Assembly: GCA_902475645.1 (NCBI GenBank)
Contig: CABSAH010000059.1
Coordinates: forward strand, 1-9,630
Origin: an uncultured Christensenellaceae bacterium
GTDB lineage: Bacteria > Bacillota > Clostridia > Christensenellales > CAG-138
Reading direction: 5' to 3'
Length of the DNA: 9,630 nt
Part shown: positions 1-5,958 of the stretch, one piece after another
Layout of the letters: every line of letters begins with the position of its first letter
Numbering within the stretch: position 1 is the stretch's first letter
Translations under genes and position numbers: made by a program
The notes under the pieces: model-generated
What the model was told of the DNA's origin: nothing
Seen by the model: the letters and a program-made list of their open reading frames with translations, nothing else
Database searches by the model: none

Positions 1-416
1 GGAACGGCAAAATCGTTACCACCGAAGCCCGCGCGAAGGAGATCCGCCCCATAGCCGAAAAGCTGATCACCCTTGCCGTAAGCGAATACAAGAACACCGT
101 TACCGTAGAAAAGGAAACCCGCAACGAGAAGCAGCAGATAGTCACGGTTGAAAAGATCAACGATATGCCTTCCAAGCTCCATGCCCGCAGGCAGATGATG
201 GCTTATCTGTACAATACTCCCCTGCCCAGGAAGGACAAGGAGAGCAAGAGCGAGTATGCCGCGCGTTCCAAGCAGACCCCCAACCCCGTGGTTGAGAAGC
301 TGTTCCGCGAAATCGCGCCCAAGTACGACGGACGCAAGGGCGGCTACACCCGCATATACAAGCTGGGGCCCCGCCGCGGCGACGCTACCGAGATGGCGAT
401 TATCGAGCTTGTTTGA
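1..416 (+). CDS. rplQ: Large ribosomal subunit protein bL17, C-terminal part (5' end outside window)
   Basis: bL17 is a structural protein of the 50S ribosomal subunit, lying near the peptide exit tunnel. The frame is open from base 3 and reads NGKIVTTEARAKEIRPIAEK near its start. This is the conserved bL17 segment that normally begins about 25 residues after the initiator Met, so only a short N-terminus is missing. The motif KLHARRQMMAYLY and the ending GDATEMAIIELV also fit the family. An ATG at 165 lies inside the conserved domain and is not the start. Codon use differs from the neighbours: 6 of 10 Ile codons are ATC and 3 are ATA, as expected for a highly expressed gene. It should be the last gene of the rpoA/rps operon. 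A terminator follows, and the ecfA/ecfT genes usual after rplQ in many Bacillota are absent. Confidence 0.97.
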   Translation, partial: NGKIVTTEARAKEIRPIAEKLITLAVSEYKNTVTVEKETRNEKQQIVTVEKINDMPSKLHARRQMMAYLYNTPLPRKDKESKSEYAARSKQTPNPVVEKLFREIAPKYDGRKGGYTRIYKLGPRRGDATEMAIIELV

Positions 417-441
417 TAGAATAAGCTGACAAACAAAAATT

Positions 442-473
442 ATCGGGTCGTTTTACAAAGCGGCCCGATTTTT
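442..473 (+). terminator. Rho-independent terminator of rplQ operon
   Basis: A 9-bp stem pairs ATCGGGTCG (442-450) with CGGCCCGAT (461-469), with one G-U wobble, around a 10-base loop. A run of T (469-473) follows the stem and an A-rich stretch precedes it. It starts 26 bases after the rplQ stop codon. The loop also contains the -35 box of the next gene's predicted promoter. Confidence 0.85.
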
Positions 474-481
474 GATATAAT
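452..481 (+). promoter_or_regulatory. Sigma-A-type promoter for the 515-1333 membrane gene
   Basis: TTTACA (452-457) lies 18 bases before a perfect TATAAT (476-481). Transcription would start near 488 and give a leader of about 27 bases, with a GGAG Shine-Dalgarno site (506-509) before the ATG at 515. The -35 box lies in the loop of the upstream terminator. Read from sequence only. Confidence 0.65.
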
Positions 482-514
482 GATACGGCATCAATAAACC
501 GAATTGGAGATATT

Positions 515-1333
515 ATGTTTTTTTCAATACTTGCCATTGTTTTAACCGTGCTTTTCATGTGCATACCCATTGCGGCGCTGGTGGTGGTGAATAGGGCGGG
601 AGTAAAGCTTACCAAGCCGCTTGGAGCGGGCATAACGGCAATACTGGCAGCGTCGCTTATAAGCGCGGCGGTGCTGATGCTGTATGAGGATAGCGGCATA
701 GCCTTCCTGCAAACGGGCTGGGCTGCGGCAATACGGTGGATATTGCTGGGCGCGATGGAGGCGATGGCGCTATATGTCTTATACAAGGTCGTATACAAAG
801 GCCAAATAAGCCTGATGGAAGCCATATGCGTAAGCGTGGGCATGTGCATACCCATGCTGTACAGCCGCGCGCTGAGCATTGTTATGACGCATATACAGCT
901 TGTGCAGCAGGGCATATCCAATGCGGACGGATGGGAGCTTTTCTACCTTACGCTGCCGTCCGTAATAATGGTATTCTTCCAGCCGGTAATGGCCATATTC
1001 ATGGCGATAACAATGCGGCGCGGCAAATGGTATTTAGGCGCGGCGGCTTATGCGGCGCTGAACGCGCTTTGCTATAATATGAACGACATATGCTTTGTGC
1101 TCGGCGCGGGCGAATGGCTGAAGGCCGTTATATGGATAATACTCCTTGCGGCTGCTGCCGCGCAGGTTTACTATATTCGGCTGCACTATAAGGAGCTACC
1201 GCTGCCCGCGGCAAAGGCGAACGGCGCGCATACGCGGCTGAAGAACGATAAGTACGCATGGCCGGACGATTCCGCGTTCTTTGACAGCGAAAAGCCAAAG
1301 CAGATACACAGCGGCGGCAAAAAGAAGAAATAA
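515..1333 (+). CDS. Polytopic membrane protein of unknown function (272 aa)
   Basis: I do not recognise this protein. Hydrophobic segments lie at roughly residues 3-25, 37-57, 69-92, 98-118, 143-166, 171-189 and 201-221, suggesting seven membrane spans. A hydrophilic tail of about 50 residues ends in GGKKKK and by the positive-inside rule should be cytoplasmic. Polar residues inside the membrane region include E82, E102 and N186/N189/D191. The helix-3 and helix-4 pattern (LLGAMEAMALYVLYK, then MEAICVSVGM) faintly recalls the YhfC/CAAX-type intramembrane protease layout, but the family's His-containing motifs are not visible, so I do not assign it. The ATG start follows GGAG by 5 bases and a good promoter. 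It is probably monocistronic: the next gene is convergent, with its stop codon only 21 bases away. Confidence 0.8.
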   Translation: MFFSILAIVLTVLFMCIPIAALVVVNRAGVKLTKPLGAGITAILAASLISAAVLMLYEDSGIAFLQTGWAAAIRWILLGAMEAMALYVLYKVVYKGQISLMEAICVSVGMCIPMLYSRALSIVMTHIQLVQQGISNADGWELFYLTLPSVIMVFFQPVMAIFMAITMRRGKWYLGAAAYAALNALCYNMNDICFVLGAGEWLKAVIWIILLAAAAAQVYYIRLHYKELPLPAAKANGAHTRLKNDKYAWPDDSAFFDSEKPKQIHSGGKKKK

Positions 1334-1346
1334 CCGATACCGCAAC

Positions 1347-1367
1347 GGGGAGGCTCAGCGCTTCCCC
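1347..1367. other. Hairpin between convergent genes, no T-tract
   Basis: GGGGAGGC (1347-1354) pairs with GCTTCCCC (1360-1367), with one G-U pair, around a 5-base loop. It covers the stop codon of the minus-strand gene and lies 14 bases after the stop of the plus-strand gene. Neither strand has a T-run after the stem, so if it ends or stabilises transcripts it is not a classical intrinsic terminator. Confidence 0.4.
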
Positions 1368-1789
1368 ATCATATTGCCCAAAAGCTGGGCAAGCATAAGC
1401 GGATTCATGCCGCCGCCCGCTTGACCGAGCGGGGCTGCGCCGCCCTTACCCATGCCGCCAAGGCTGCTTAATAGCTGCATAAGCTGCATTGTGTCCCCCA
1501 TGCCGCCCATGCCGGGCATGGCCTGCTGAGCCTGAGCGGGGCGCGGCGGGGCATATTGCGGCGGCGGGGCATACTGCCGCTGCGGCAGGGGAATATCGAG
1601 CATGGCGGCAATATGCTCGCGCTCGCCCGGGGCAAGGAACGGCTCCATTGCGCCAAGATATTCGCCCGCGCGTTCACGGCCCTGCTCATTGCGTATGCGG
1701 GAAGCCATTATATACGCGGGGGAGAACTGCGCCCCCTGCGGCTGGCTCCGCTGCGGCTGCGGAATTGTGTTGTTCAGCGTGCGCTGCAT
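1355..1789 (-). CDS. Small Pro-, Gly- and Met-rich protein of unknown function (144 aa)
   Basis: I do not recognise a named family. The N-terminal third is polar. A helical segment at about residues 33-66 contains YLGAMEPFLAPGEREHIAAM. A Pro/Gln/Ala linker follows (about 68-90, PQYAPPRPAQAQQ). The C-terminus is rich in Gly, Met and Leu and holds two related stretches, MQLMQLLSSLGGMGK (101-115) and LMLAQLLGNMMGK (131-143). There is no signal peptide or clear membrane span. The ATG is preceded on the minus strand by AAGGGGG with 6 bases of spacing. The gene is divergent from the 97-aa gene at 1914, and both proteins carry a P-x-L-x-P-(x5)-[IL]-x-A-[MV]-[LM]-D motif. From memory, short Clostridial proteins with similar 'PYLSPEER' helices exist without known function. 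A spore-related role is conceivable but unproven. Confidence 0.75.
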   Translation of the reverse strand: MQRTLNNTIPQPQRSQPQGAQFSPAYIMASRIRNEQGRERAGEYLGAMEPFLAPGEREHIAAMLDIPLPQRQYAPPPQYAPPRPAQAQQAMPGMGGMGDTMQLMQLLSSLGGMGKGGAAPLGQAGGGMNPLMLAQLLGNMMGKR

Positions 1790-1913
1790 AATACGCCCCC
1801 TTAAAACGGAAATAGTACATCTATTTCAATGTATGCAAAAGGGATGAAATTTGAACCGTTTAGAACCATTGCGCGCTCCGCGTCATATAAATAGGCTGAA
1901 GGGAGATGATGCA

Positions 1914-2207
1914 ATGAAAAGGGAGCTTAGGGGATACGGGCGCACGGAGCAGCGGACGGATTACGAAAGCATGGCGCAGAACGCCATGAACGCGGCCGAT
2001 GCGCAGCAGATAAAAAGCATGGAGGAAGCGATGAACTACTACGGCGGCAAAAGCGAAGGCGAGCTGATGGAGGAGCTTATGCGCGGCAAGAACAGCGGCA
2101 TGATAGACGAAGCGAAGCTGAACGAGGTTGCCGCGCGCATAGCGCCCATGCTTACGCCGGAGCAGCTTTCCCGCCTGAGCGCGGTGATGGATAGGCTTAG
2201 GCAATGA
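1914..2207 (+). CDS. Small acidic/helical protein of unknown function (97 aa)
   Basis: This is a soluble, mostly helical protein of unknown function. Residues 42-56 read YYGGKSEGELMEELM, and the C-terminus reads RIAPMLTPEQLSRLSAVMD (75-93). The layout of a 'Y-GG-S-x-x-E-L-M-E-E-L' helix followed by a 'P-x-L-x-P-E-Q' helix recalls uncharacterised short Clostridial proteins, from memory only. The start at 1914 is chosen because AAGGGAG lies 8 bases upstream; a TTG at 1851 in the same frame has no such site. The gene is divergent from the 144-aa gene, which shares its C-terminal motif. A bidirectional terminator begins directly after the stop codon. The two proteins may act together, which is an inference from position and the shared motif. 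Confidence 0.75.
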   Translation: MKRELRGYGRTEQRTDYESMAQNAMNAADAQQIKSMEEAMNYYGGKSEGELMEELMRGKNSGMIDEAKLNEVAARIAPMLTPEQLSRLSAVMDRLRQ

Positions 2208-2249
2208 AAAAAGCCCTGCGGCAAAGCTGATGCGCCGGCAGGGCTTTTG
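2208..2249. terminator. Bidirectional intrinsic terminator
   Basis: AAAAGCCCTGC (2209-2219) pairs perfectly with GCAGGGCTTTT (2238-2248). Both strands therefore have a GC stem followed by a T-run. It sits between the stop codons of convergent genes: the 97-aa protein ends at 2207 and the acetyltransferase on the minus strand ends at 2262. Confidence 0.9.
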
Positions 2250-2261
2250 CATATTATTCGG

Positions 2262-2774
2262 CTAAATATCCATTGCGTAGCATAAAAAGTCAACATCGTA
2301 TACGAATGCGCGGCCGCAGCGGGAAAAGCCGATGCCTTCGTATATCCTTACGGCGGCGGGATTATCCGCGGCAACAAGCAGCCACAGCGAATCCGCACCG
2401 CGCTTTTTCGCCTCAACGGCGGCGTGGCGCATCATGTGCGCGGCTATTCCGCGGCGGCGGTATTCTGGGTCAACGCATAGGCGGCAAAGCATACACGGGT
2501 GCTTGGCGGCGGGCCAATTTGTACCTGCAACGCCCGTCACGTCATCAAATTCCTCCTTGGCGGTGGATGCGGTTATTACGGAAACGAGCCTGTTATCGGC
2601 AAAATAGCCGAAAAGCTCGCCCGCGGCGGCATCCCGGGCAAATATTTCCGTTGTTGGGTAGTCCTCGTCCCAATGGTTGAAGGTCGGCTTTATTCTATCG
2701 GCAAGCGCATTTGCAAGCGGCGCTTCTTCGCTCAAAAGGGCGCGGAACACGCCCGAGGCAACGTCAAAGGACAA
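2262..2774 (-). CDS. GNAT-family N-acetyltransferase (170 aa)
   Basis: GNAT enzymes transfer an acyl group, usually acetyl from acetyl-CoA, to an amine. Motif A is clear: LCRLCVDPEYRRRGIAAHMM (96-115), in which RRRGIA matches the acetyl-CoA pyrophosphate-binding Q/RxxGxG/A signature. Motif B follows, LWLLVAADNPAAVRIYEGIG (130-149), the usual 'N-x-x-A-x-x-x-Y-x-x-x-G-F' pattern. The length is typical of a single-domain GNAT. The substrate cannot be read from the sequence. The start is TTG at 2774-2772, supported by AGAGGTGAT on the minus strand with about 6 bases of spacing. The gene is divergent from the mannosyltransferase gene, with 110 bases between start codons, and convergent with the 97-aa gene. 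I could not find a convincing sigma-A promoter on this strand. Confidence 0.9.
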   Translation of the reverse strand: MSFDVASGVFRALLSEEAPLANALADRIKPTFNHWDEDYPTTEIFARDAAAGELFGYFADNRLVSVITASTAKEEFDDVTGVAGTNWPAAKHPCMLCRLCVDPEYRRRGIAAHMMRHAAVEAKKRGADSLWLLVAADNPAAVRIYEGIGFSRCGRAFVYDVDFLCYAMDI

Positions 2775-2848
2775 TTGGGTATCACCTCTGTTTACAAAAA
2801 ATCCACACTAATAATTCGCCGCACACTCGGCTTTTCCTGCACGGCACA

Positions 2849-2877
2849 TTGTCCCGCGGCGGGTATTGTGCTATACT
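2849..2877 (+). promoter_or_regulatory. Promoter placing transcription start at the mannosyltransferase ATG
   Basis: TTGTCC (2849-2854), a 17-base spacer and TATACT (2872-2877) make a good sigma-A-type promoter. The first base transcribed would be about 2883-2885, and the gene's ATG is at 2885, so the mRNA would be leaderless. The spacer holds a short inverted repeat CCCGC-G-GCGGG (2853-2863), which could bind a regulator or be chance. Confidence 0.6.
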
Positions 2878-2884
2878 TTACAGC

Positions 2885-4261
2885 ATGGAAAAGAAATGGC
2901 AGCTTTGGGCGGGCATAGCATCGGGCGCGCTTGTATCGATAATATTCATATGGCGGAGCATAACGCAAAACGCCTCCGTGCTTGGGCTTATTGCGGGCGG
3001 AATAATGGCGGCGCTGTTTGCGGCGCTTATGATCGCGCTGTGCGCGCGGCCCTTTGCGGCATTGAAGGGCGGCAGCTTAAGCCCCGATGAAAGGCTGGGC
3101 GCAAGGAGCCTTAGGCACAGCAAAAGGCACCCGTGGGGCGAAATTGTGCTGTTCGTGCTGCTTACGCGGCTTGCGGCGCTGATAGTTGGATATCTGCTCT
3201 ATCGCTGCGGCAGGCCATATCCCGGCGGCATATGGAATACGCTTGCCAACGTATGGGAGCATAGCGATTCGCCAAGCTATTTGGGCATTGCGGAGCGGTG
3301 GTACGTTACGCAGGGCGACCCGCGCTTCCATATTGTGTTTTTCCCGTTCTACCCCTGCGCCATATGGCTTTTTAACCTTATATTCAACAATTCGCTGATA
3401 TCGGCAATGGCGGTTTCGTTCGCGGCGTCCGTTATAGGGGCGGTATTTGTATACGAGGCTGCGGCGCTGGACATGGAGCGGGACACGGCGCTCAGGGCCG
3501 TTAAATATATGCTCGTGTTCCCTGCGGCGTTCTTTTTGACCGCGCCCATGAGCGAGGCGCTGTTCATAATGCTAAGTGCCGCCGCAATATACTTCACGCG
3601 GAAAAAGCAATATGCTTGGGCGTGCGTATTCGGTGCGCTTTCGGGCTTCACGCGCTCCGTGGGCGGGCTGATAATTGTATTTATTGCCTGGGAAATAGCG
3701 GAGGACTTCATAACGGCGTATCGAATGGGTACGATAAAGGAAGAAAGACGCGCGCTTATACTGAATACACTGTGCCTGCTGATAGTTCCGCTGGGGCTTT
3801 TGGGCTATATATATATAAACCACGCCGTAACGGGCAATGCGTTCACGTTTATGAAGTATCAAAGGGAGCATTGGTCGCAGGGGTTCGGATTTTTCTTTGA
3901 ATCGGCTGCAACGCAGGCGGACGCGGCGGCGCGCGCGGCACAGCGCGGCAATATAAGCGAGCTTTGGGGGCTGTGGATACCCAACCTTACGGCGAGCATT
4001 GGGGCGCTTGTCATGATGCTGACGGGCACAAAAAAGCTCAGGCCGGCATACACCGCGTACTTTATTGCGTATTTTGCGGTGGCGTGCGGGGCAACGTGGC
4101 TTTTAAGCTCACCGCGCTACCTTACGGCATGCATACCGCTTATGCTTGCGGCAGCAGGAATAAGCGGGGAGCGGCGCACGGATGCGGTTATGACGGCAGC
4201 CTGTATATTGCTTCAGGCGGCGTATCTTTTCATGTACGTTAACGGCTACTACGTTTATTGA
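2885..4261 (+). CDS. PIG-V-type membrane mannosyltransferase (458 aa)
   Basis: This is an integral membrane glycosyltransferase of the PIG-V/GPI mannosyltransferase 2 type (GT-C fold). Eukaryotic PIG-V moves mannose from dolichyl-phosphate-mannose to the GPI anchor. In bacteria the donor is presumably a polyprenyl-phosphate sugar and the acceptor is unknown. Visible signatures are HSDSPSYLGIAERWY (126-140), matching the family's 'W-D-S-x-x-Y-x-x-I-A' loop with its acidic residue D128; IVFFPFYP (150-157); TAPMSEALF (219-227); SGFTRSVG (253-260); and SSPRYL (408-413). There are about ten hydrophobic segments. The ATG at 2885 is chosen because the reading frame upstream lies antisense to the acetyltransferase and lacks family character. 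There is no Shine-Dalgarno site, which fits the leaderless promoter. No other cell-envelope genes are adjacent. Confidence 0.85.
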   Translation: MEKKWQLWAGIASGALVSIIFIWRSITQNASVLGLIAGGIMAALFAALMIALCARPFAALKGGSLSPDERLGARSLRHSKRHPWGEIVLFVLLTRLAALIVGYLLYRCGRPYPGGIWNTLANVWEHSDSPSYLGIAERWYVTQGDPRFHIVFFPFYPCAIWLFNLIFNNSLISAMAVSFAASVIGAVFVYEAAALDMERDTALRAVKYMLVFPAAFFLTAPMSEALFIMLSAAAIYFTRKKQYAWACVFGALSGFTRSVGGLIIVFIAWEIAEDFITAYRMGTIKEERRALILNTLCLLIVPLGLLGYIYINHAVTGNAFTFMKYQREHWSQGFGFFFESAATQADAAARAAQRGNISELWGLWIPNLTASIGALVMMLTGTKKLRPAYTAYFIAYFAVACGATWLLSSPRYLTACIPLMLAAAGISGERRTDAVMTAACILLQAAYLFMYVNGYYVY

Positions 4262-4282
4262 CAAAAAGCGGAGCATTCCCAC

Positions 4283-4311
4283 TTGAAATCCGCGCAAAAT
4301 AGTTGTACTAT
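4283..4311 (+). promoter_or_regulatory. Sigma-A-type promoter for the DUF1846 gene
   Basis: TTGAAA (4283-4288), a 17-base spacer and TACTAT (4306-4311). Transcription should begin near 4318, giving a leader of about 70 bases that contains the hairpin at 4328-4350. Confidence 0.7.
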
Positions 4312-4327
4312 AAAACAGGCGCACATC

Positions 4328-4360
4328 GGAAGCAGGCTCGGCCCGCTTCCTTTTATTGTT
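4328..4360 (+). terminator. Terminator-like hairpin in the DUF1846 leader (possible attenuator)
   Basis: GGAAGC (4328-4333) pairs with GCTTCC (4345-4350). An inner GGC/GCC pairing extends the stem past one A-C mismatch to a TCG loop. TTTTATTGTT follows directly. It lies 67 bases after the mannosyltransferase stop codon, but downstream of the DUF1846 promoter and upstream of that gene's Shine-Dalgarno site. It could therefore end upstream transcripts, attenuate the DUF1846 transcript, or both. I see no long competing antiterminator and no known riboswitch. Confidence 0.6.
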
Positions 4361-4387
4361 TAACAGATAGCTTTTCAGGAGGAAATG

Positions 4388-5869
4388 ATGAGGCAGGGAT
4401 TTGACAACGCGAAGTATCTTTCTATGCAGTCGGAACATATATTGAGCCGCATTGACCAATTCGGCGGCAAGCTATATTTGGAATTCGGGGGCAAGCTGTT
4501 CGATGATTACCATGCAGCGCGCGTGCTGCCGGGCTTTGAGCCGGATAGCAAGGTGCGTATGCTTATGCAGCTAAAGGACAAGGCGGAAATAGTAATTGCC
4601 ATAAACGCATCGGACATAGAAAAGAACAAGGTTCGCGGGGATCTCGGCATAACATATGATTTGGACGTATTAAGGCTTATTGACGCATTCCGCGCAATAG
4701 GGCTGTATGTGGGCAGCGTTGTGCTTACGCAGTATCGCGGGCAGAGCGTTGCCGATGCGTTCAGGCAGCGGCTTGAAGGGCTTGGAATCCGCGTATATAA
4801 GCATTACCCGATAGAAGGCTACCCAAGCAACGTGGAGCTTATCGTAAGCCCTGACGGCTACGGCAGGGACGAATATATTGAAACGAGCAGGCCGCTGATA
4901 GTTGTTACGGCGCCCGGCCCCGGCAGCGGCAAGATGGCCGTTTGCTTAAGCCAGCTTTACCACGAGCATCAGCGCGGCATAAGGGCGGGCTATGCTAAAT
5001 TTGAAACGTTCCCGATATGGAATCTGCCGCTGAAGCACCCCGTAAACATTGCCTATGAGGCGGCGACGGCAGACCTTAACGACGTGAACATGATAGACCC
5101 GTTCCATTTGGAGGCATACGGCAAAACCGCCGTAAACTACAACAGGGACGTTGAAATATTCCCCGTGCTTGCCGCAATATTCAGGCAGATATACGGCGAA
5201 TGCCCGTATAAATCCCCAACGGATATGGGCGTTAACATGGCGGGCTTCTGCATTGTGGATGACGATGCCTGCCGCGAAGCATCAAATCAGGAGATAATAC
5301 GCCGCTACTATGCCGAAATGTGCCAGCTAAGGCAGGGCATGGGGGACGAGGAAACGGTGCAGAAGCTGCGGCTGCTTATGAATCAGGCAGGGCTTACCGA
5401 GGCGGACAGGCCGGTTATAGCCAAGTGCCTTGAAAAGGCGGAGGCCACGGGTCAGCCCGCGGCGGCGCTGCAGCTTCCGGACGGGCGCATAATAACGGGC
5501 AAAACCTCCAATCTGCTGGGCGCAAGCGCGGCGCTGCTGCTGAATGCGCTGAAAGCGCTTGGCGGCATAAAGGACGATATGCACCTTATTTCCCCAATAA
5601 TAATAGGCCCCATACAGGATTTGAAGATAAAGCATCTTGGCAACCACAACCCGCGCCTGCATACGGACGAAATACTTATAGCCCTTTCCATATGCGCGGC
5701 AACCAACCCCACGGCGGATCTTGCCATGCGGCAGCTAAGCAAGCTTAGGGGGTGCGAAGCTCATTCCTCTGTAATACTTTCGGGCGTGGACGTTGCAACC
5801 TTCAGGAAGCTTGGCGTTAATCTTACCTGCGAGCCGCGGTATCAAACCAAAAAGCTTTTCCATAAATAA
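4388..5869 (+). CDS. DUF1846 / UPF0371 family protein (493 aa)
   Basis: This is a full-length member of the conserved DUF1846 (UPF0371) family, whose biochemical function is not established. The N-terminus MRQGFDNAKYLSMQSEHI matches the family's MxxGFDxxKYxxMQSxHI opening. Further family landmarks are KLYLEFGGKLFDDYHAARVL (28-47), the P-loop-like APGPGSGKMAV (175-185), FETFPIWNLPLKHPVNIAYE (205-224), AYGKTAVNYNRDVEIFPVL (243-261), SPTDMGVNMAGF (276-287) and HLGNHNPRLHTDE (416-428). The PGPGSGK loop suggests nucleotide binding, an inference only. Two ATGs are adjacent. The second (4388) is preferred because AGGAGG (4377-4382) is then 5 bases away, against 2, and because it matches the family N-terminus. 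No clear terminator follows, so some readthrough into the CBS gene 89 bases on is possible. Confidence 0.95.
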   Translation: MRQGFDNAKYLSMQSEHILSRIDQFGGKLYLEFGGKLFDDYHAARVLPGFEPDSKVRMLMQLKDKAEIVIAINASDIEKNKVRGDLGITYDLDVLRLIDAFRAIGLYVGSVVLTQYRGQSVADAFRQRLEGLGIRVYKHYPIEGYPSNVELIVSPDGYGRDEYIETSRPLIVVTAPGPGSGKMAVCLSQLYHEHQRGIRAGYAKFETFPIWNLPLKHPVNIAYEAATADLNDVNMIDPFHLEAYGKTAVNYNRDVEIFPVLAAIFRQIYGECPYKSPTDMGVNMAGFCIVDDDACREASNQEIIRRYYAEMCQLRQGMGDEETVQKLRLLMNQAGLTEADRPVIAKCLEKAEATGQPAAALQLPDGRIITGKTSNLLGASAALLLNALKALGGIKDDMHLISPIIIGPIQDLKIKHLGNHNPRLHTDEILIALSICAATNPTADLAMRQLSKLRGCEAHSSVILSGVDVATFRKLGVNLTCEPRYQTKKLFHK

Positions 5870-5893
5870 TATATAATCTGCTGTTTAACAATG

Positions 5894-5927
5894 TTGTCAC
5901 CATTTTGGGCGGAGTTTATGGTATGCT
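5894..5927 (+). promoter_or_regulatory. Promoter region of the CBS/radical SAM operon
   Basis: TGGTATGCT (5919-5927) is an extended -10 element (TGn before TATGCT), giving a start near 5934. An alternative reading in the same stretch is TTGTCA (5894-5899), 17 bases, TATGGT (5917-5922). Either gives a leader of some 25-30 bases to the ATG at 5959. Confidence 0.5.
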
Positions 5928-5958
5928 ATAAGCAAAGGTTGGTGAATGAGATACGGAA

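Noticed and set aside
400..921. 173-codon minus-strand open frame across the start of the membrane gene
   Set aside because: It overlaps the rplQ terminator and the promoter and coding region of the 515 gene. It has no ribosome binding site and no recognisable protein features.
1851..1913. TTG start extending the 97-aa protein by 21 residues
   Set aside because: There is no Shine-Dalgarno site before 1851, and a strong one lies 8 bases before ATG 1914.
2711..2884. N-terminal extension of the mannosyltransferase by 58 residues
   Set aside because: This stretch is antisense to the acetyltransferase start and reads as basic low-complexity sequence. The promoter and family-like N-terminus point to ATG 2885.
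3802..3820. TATATATATA run resembling a promoter or microsatellite
   Set aside because: It encodes GYIYIN within a membrane segment of the mannosyltransferase, built from the ATA and TAT codons common here.
4318..4387. Riboswitch in the DUF1846 leader
   Set aside because: The leader is only about 70 bases, with one hairpin and no conserved aptamer that I recognise. A terminator or attenuator is as much as the sequence supports.
5872..5877. Perfect TATAAT just after the DUF1846 stop codon
   Set aside because: The expected -35 position reads AAAAAG and there is no extended -10. The site at 5894-5927 is a better promoter for the CBS operon.
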